NCBI GenBank assembly: GCA_020859755.1
Contig: JAJBVP010000081.1
Coordinates: 1-34,238 of the forward strand
Length of the DNA: 34,238 nt
Direction of reading: 5' to 3'
Source: Bacteroidales bacterium
Lineage (GTDB): Bacteria; Bacteroidota; Bacteroidia; Bacteroidales; Muribaculaceae
Below, in pieces: positions 31,728 through 34,238 of the stretch. Numbering within the stretch: the stretch's first letter is position 1; each line of letters begins with the position of its first letter. The position numbers and the translations under genes were made by a program. The notes under the pieces were generated by a model. That model ran no database searches. It was not told where the DNA came from and was given only the letters and a program-made list of their open reading frames with translations.

Positions 31728-31815
31728 CTGCAGGGCATCCTCATCGCCGAGCCGGGCGCCGGGCCAGCTTGTGATCCGGCGCCAAGGGTCGACAGCGGCG
31801 AAGATTAAGTATTAG
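31728..31815 (+). pseudogene. Frameshifted remnant of a sorting-type C-terminal domain
   Basis: Frame 1 LQGILIAEPGAG then frame 2 GQLVIRRQGSTAAKIKY*, matching LQGIRVAQPQAGQLVIRRQGTNVAKIIF at the end of 12256-13404. Confidence 0.75.
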
Positions 31816-31831
31816 TGGTGAACGACATTTT

Positions 31832-33961
31832 TTAGGCTACGAAGCCTACGCTGGGTCGCAGCGAGGATTTCCCAAGCTTCTCCTCTCGACACAGGCGCTC
31901 GATAGTGGCGAAGTCGGGCTCCGCGCCCTCAATCACCTCAAGCATTGTGGCCTTGCGCACGACGTTGTCGATCTGGCCACCCGAGAAGTCGTGGGTCGCG
32001 GCAAGCAGCAACGCCTGTTCGGGCGATAGCGTAGGCATCTTGTCGAGCCAGATCAGTCGCTTGGCCTCGGGGGTGGGCTTGTCGTAGCGCACCTTGAAGA
32101 GGAATCGACGCTCGAAAGCGCTGTCGAGGTTGTCGGCGAGGTTGGTCGTGGCCACGAGAATGCCGTCGAGCTGCTCCATCTGCTCGAGGATGATGTTCTG
32201 GATGGCGTTCTCGGTTTGGGCCACGTTGCTCGAGGTGTTGTCCTTGCGCTTGCCCAGCACCGCGTCGGCCTCGTTGAACAACAAGATAGGGGTGACGGCG
32301 CTACGCTCGCACAGCGTGCGGTAGTTGTCAAACACCTTTTTGATCAGTTTCTCGCTCTCACCGAACCAGCACGTCTTGGTAGCGGAAATGTCGACGTGCA
32401 TCACGGCGCGACCCGTGCGACGGGCAAGCTGCATCACGGTCTCGGTTTTGCCCGTGCCTGGCGCGCCATAGAGCAGAATTGCCACACCCAGGGGCATACC
32501 CTTCTCCTTGAGGCGATTGCGAAGCGTGAGATAGCAATCATCGCGCAGCGCGTTGTCGATCACGTTGATTTGGCGCTCAAGGTCGGTGGGATAGAATAGG
32601 CGCTTCTCCACAATAGAGGAAGGCAGAATCACGTCGCGAGAGGTGGAATCGGAGCGCACGAACGATGCCTTATCGGCGAAGAACAACTCGATAGCTCCGG
32701 GAGTAAGGGCCAATTTGCCGTCCTCGGCCACCGCCGCTTTCTCCACGCGCACCAATCCGGAGGTCAACAGCACGTGCTTCTCGTCGATGAAGTCGCGTCG
32801 CTCCATCAGCTCCTGCTCAAGGTGGAAATGCTCGCCGAGGTCGCTCAGCGACAGGTGATTGTTGCGGATATGGTCGTGGGCGATGCGATAGAACAGGGCG
32901 CGATACTCGGCGTCCTCAATCTTGTTGACGACGGCTTGCAGGCCTGTCAATTGGGGATTCTGGCGCTCGATCTTCTTCACGAGATTGATCAGCCGCTTGC
33001 GCTCCGAGCGGCCCGGGTGATTGCTCATCTCGCCAATGTAGTTGCTCACCTTGGCGCACACCTCGAGGATGCTCAAGTCGCGGTAGCTGCGCACGAAGTG
33101 GTGGGCTTTCTCGCCGCAGAACCACTTGGCGGTAGTCTCGGTCAACACCATGCGGTCGTCGCTGGGCACCTCCACCAATCCGGGCTGGATCAAGGGATGG
33201 GAGCCCTCTTTCAGCTGGCTCTCGAGGGTGAAACGCTCCATATCCTGGCGGAAGATGTCGCTAAGCGTGGAGGAGATGCACGACCCTTCATCGGGGCCAC
33301 GCTTGGTGGTGGTGACATCGAAGCACACATCGTAGAGCAGCGTGCGGCTCACGATGTCGTCGGGGAGCACCCGCCGAGCCTGCTTGACGATCTCGAGGTT
33401 CTCAGCCTCGACCTCCAGCTCGGCCACACGGGCCAGAATGCGGCGAGCCGAATAGCTGGACTCGCACACCACCCAGTCGATGGCGCGGGCGAAATCGGCC
33501 GCCGTCAGTCGGCCGCCGTCGGCAGGCCGTGCCGGGGTGACAGGATGGCAAGCCACGATCCCCTCGAACACCTCGGGACTCACCTTGTAAGATGCCTCCA
33601 ACCCACTCTTGCCGGCCTCGCGCAGCACAATGCCGCGAGCCATCATCTCGTTCAACGGGGCCGAGTAGGACATAGCCTCAAGGGCTGAGCACGACAGCCA
33701 GTTGGACAGATCGTCGATGTCGAGTGAGTCGTCGGTGCAACGCTCGTCGAAGGCGGCGGTGAACGCCAGCGCCTCGTCGAGGTCGCGCAGCCCCACCTCC
33801 CGCATCACCTTGTCGAGAGCCTTCTCTCGAGCGGGCGTAATGTTTAATTTACAACCCTTAAGCGATTTCACTGCCGAGGCCAGCACCTTGATGGCCTTGC
33901 CGTTGGGATTCACTTGTTGCTCCTGATTGTTGATTGCTTCCACGTTCAATTTCTTTTCCAT
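31832..33961 (-). CDS. AAA+ family ATPase
   Basis: LLYGAPGTGKTE (Walker A), ILLFNEADAVLGKR (Walker B variant), LVATTNLADNLDSAFERRFLFKV; start at MEKKLNV. Confidence 0.9.
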   Translation of the reverse strand: MEKKLNVEAINNQEQQVNPNGKAIKVLASAVKSLKGCKLNITPAREKALDKVMREVGLRDLDEALAFTAAFDERCTDDSLDIDDLSNWLSCSALEAMSYSAPLNEMMARGIVLREAGKSGLEASYKVSPEVFEGIVACHPVTPARPADGGRLTAADFARAIDWVVCESSYSARRILARVAELEVEAENLEIVKQARRVLPDDIVSRTLLYDVCFDVTTTKRGPDEGSCISSTLSDIFRQDMERFTLESQLKEGSHPLIQPGLVEVPSDDRMVLTETTAKWFCGEKAHHFVRSYRDLSILEVCAKVSNYIGEMSNHPGRSERKRLINLVKKIERQNPQLTGLQAVVNKIEDAEYRALFYRIAHDHIRNNHLSLSDLGEHFHLEQELMERRDFIDEKHVLLTSGLVRVEKAAVAEDGKLALTPGAIELFFADKASFVRSDSTSRDVILPSSIVEKRLFYPTDLERQINVIDNALRDDCYLTLRNRLKEKGMPLGVAILLYGAPGTGKTETVMQLARRTGRAVMHVDISATKTCWFGESEKLIKKVFDNYRTLCERSAVTPILLFNEADAVLGKRKDNTSSNVAQTENAIQNIILEQMEQLDGILVATTNLADNLDSAFERRFLFKVRYDKPTPEAKRLIWLDKMPTLSPEQALLLAATHDFSGGQIDNVVRKATMLEVIEGAEPDFATIERLCREEKLGKSSLRPSVGFVA

Positions 33962-34010
33962 ACAACGATAATATAGCAAGCGGATATTAAAATTTCACTC
34001 TCTCTCGGAA

Positions 34011-34018
34011 CAAATTTA
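34011..34018 (-). promoter_or_regulatory. Candidate -7 box for AAA+ ATPase gene
   Basis: Minus strand TAAATTTG matches TANNTTTG, about 50 nt from the start codon. Confidence 0.4.
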
Positions 34019-34159
34019 CGTCCCGGCCTCGGAAAAATGTTGCATACCCTTGGAACTTTTGTCATTTTGGCTTGGACATATTGATTACGGTACAAAATTA
34101 TCCCTTAACTACGCCATCTTTTGTCGTACTTCAAAAATTTTTTATAATTTCGCCCCATA

Positions 34160-34180
34160 TACTTTATACTTTATACTTTA
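34160..34180. repeat. Three perfect tandem copies of TACTTTA
   Basis: tactttatactttatacttta. Confidence 0.9.
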
Positions 34181-34238
34181 CACACCTGTTGGTTGAATTA
34201 GACATATAGGGCATATTTGACTTGCCCGATATTTCGAT

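Noticed and set aside
32774-33688. 304-aa plus-strand ORF opposite the AAA+ ATPase
   Set aside because: Antisense shadow of a clear AAA+ coding frame.

Overview
The window looks like a GC-rich Bacteroidales chromosome fragment, possibly Muribaculaceae/Prevotella-like (inferred from gene content and promoter style). Positions 162-21069 hold a probable alpha-glucan polysaccharide utilization locus, most likely for dextran. It contains a SusR-like membrane regulator, SusC, SusD, a SusE/F lipoprotein, a GH66 lipoprotein, a GH97 (SusB-like), a SusE/F-like secreted protein, a 1496-aa non-catalytic carbohydrate-binding-like giant, a second GH66 and another small SusF-like protein. Three of these proteins end in sorting-type C-terminal motifs. 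Positions 21318-26336 (minus strand) hold a two-gene restriction-modification-like system next to a tRNA-Arg(CCG). Its large protein appears to fuse an N-terminal GIY-YIG/T5orf172-like nuclease, an SF2 helicase, an NPPY methylase half and a compositionally distinct AT-rich C-terminal recognition region. The small partner gene carries the TPxxV and motif-I/II-like half of the methylase. Positions 26740-33961 are mostly housekeeping: ung, a C_GCAxxG_C_C protein, a DUF5103/T9SS plug protein, DUF3109, ribF, an O-methyltransferase, aroQ and an AAA+ ATPase. Two dispersed intergenic repeat families, several long hairpins, putative leaderless promoters and a frameshifted sorting-domain remnant are also present. 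The split-methylase GIY-YIG-helicase system is the best candidate for something under-described. All family assignments come from reading motifs; no database search was run.
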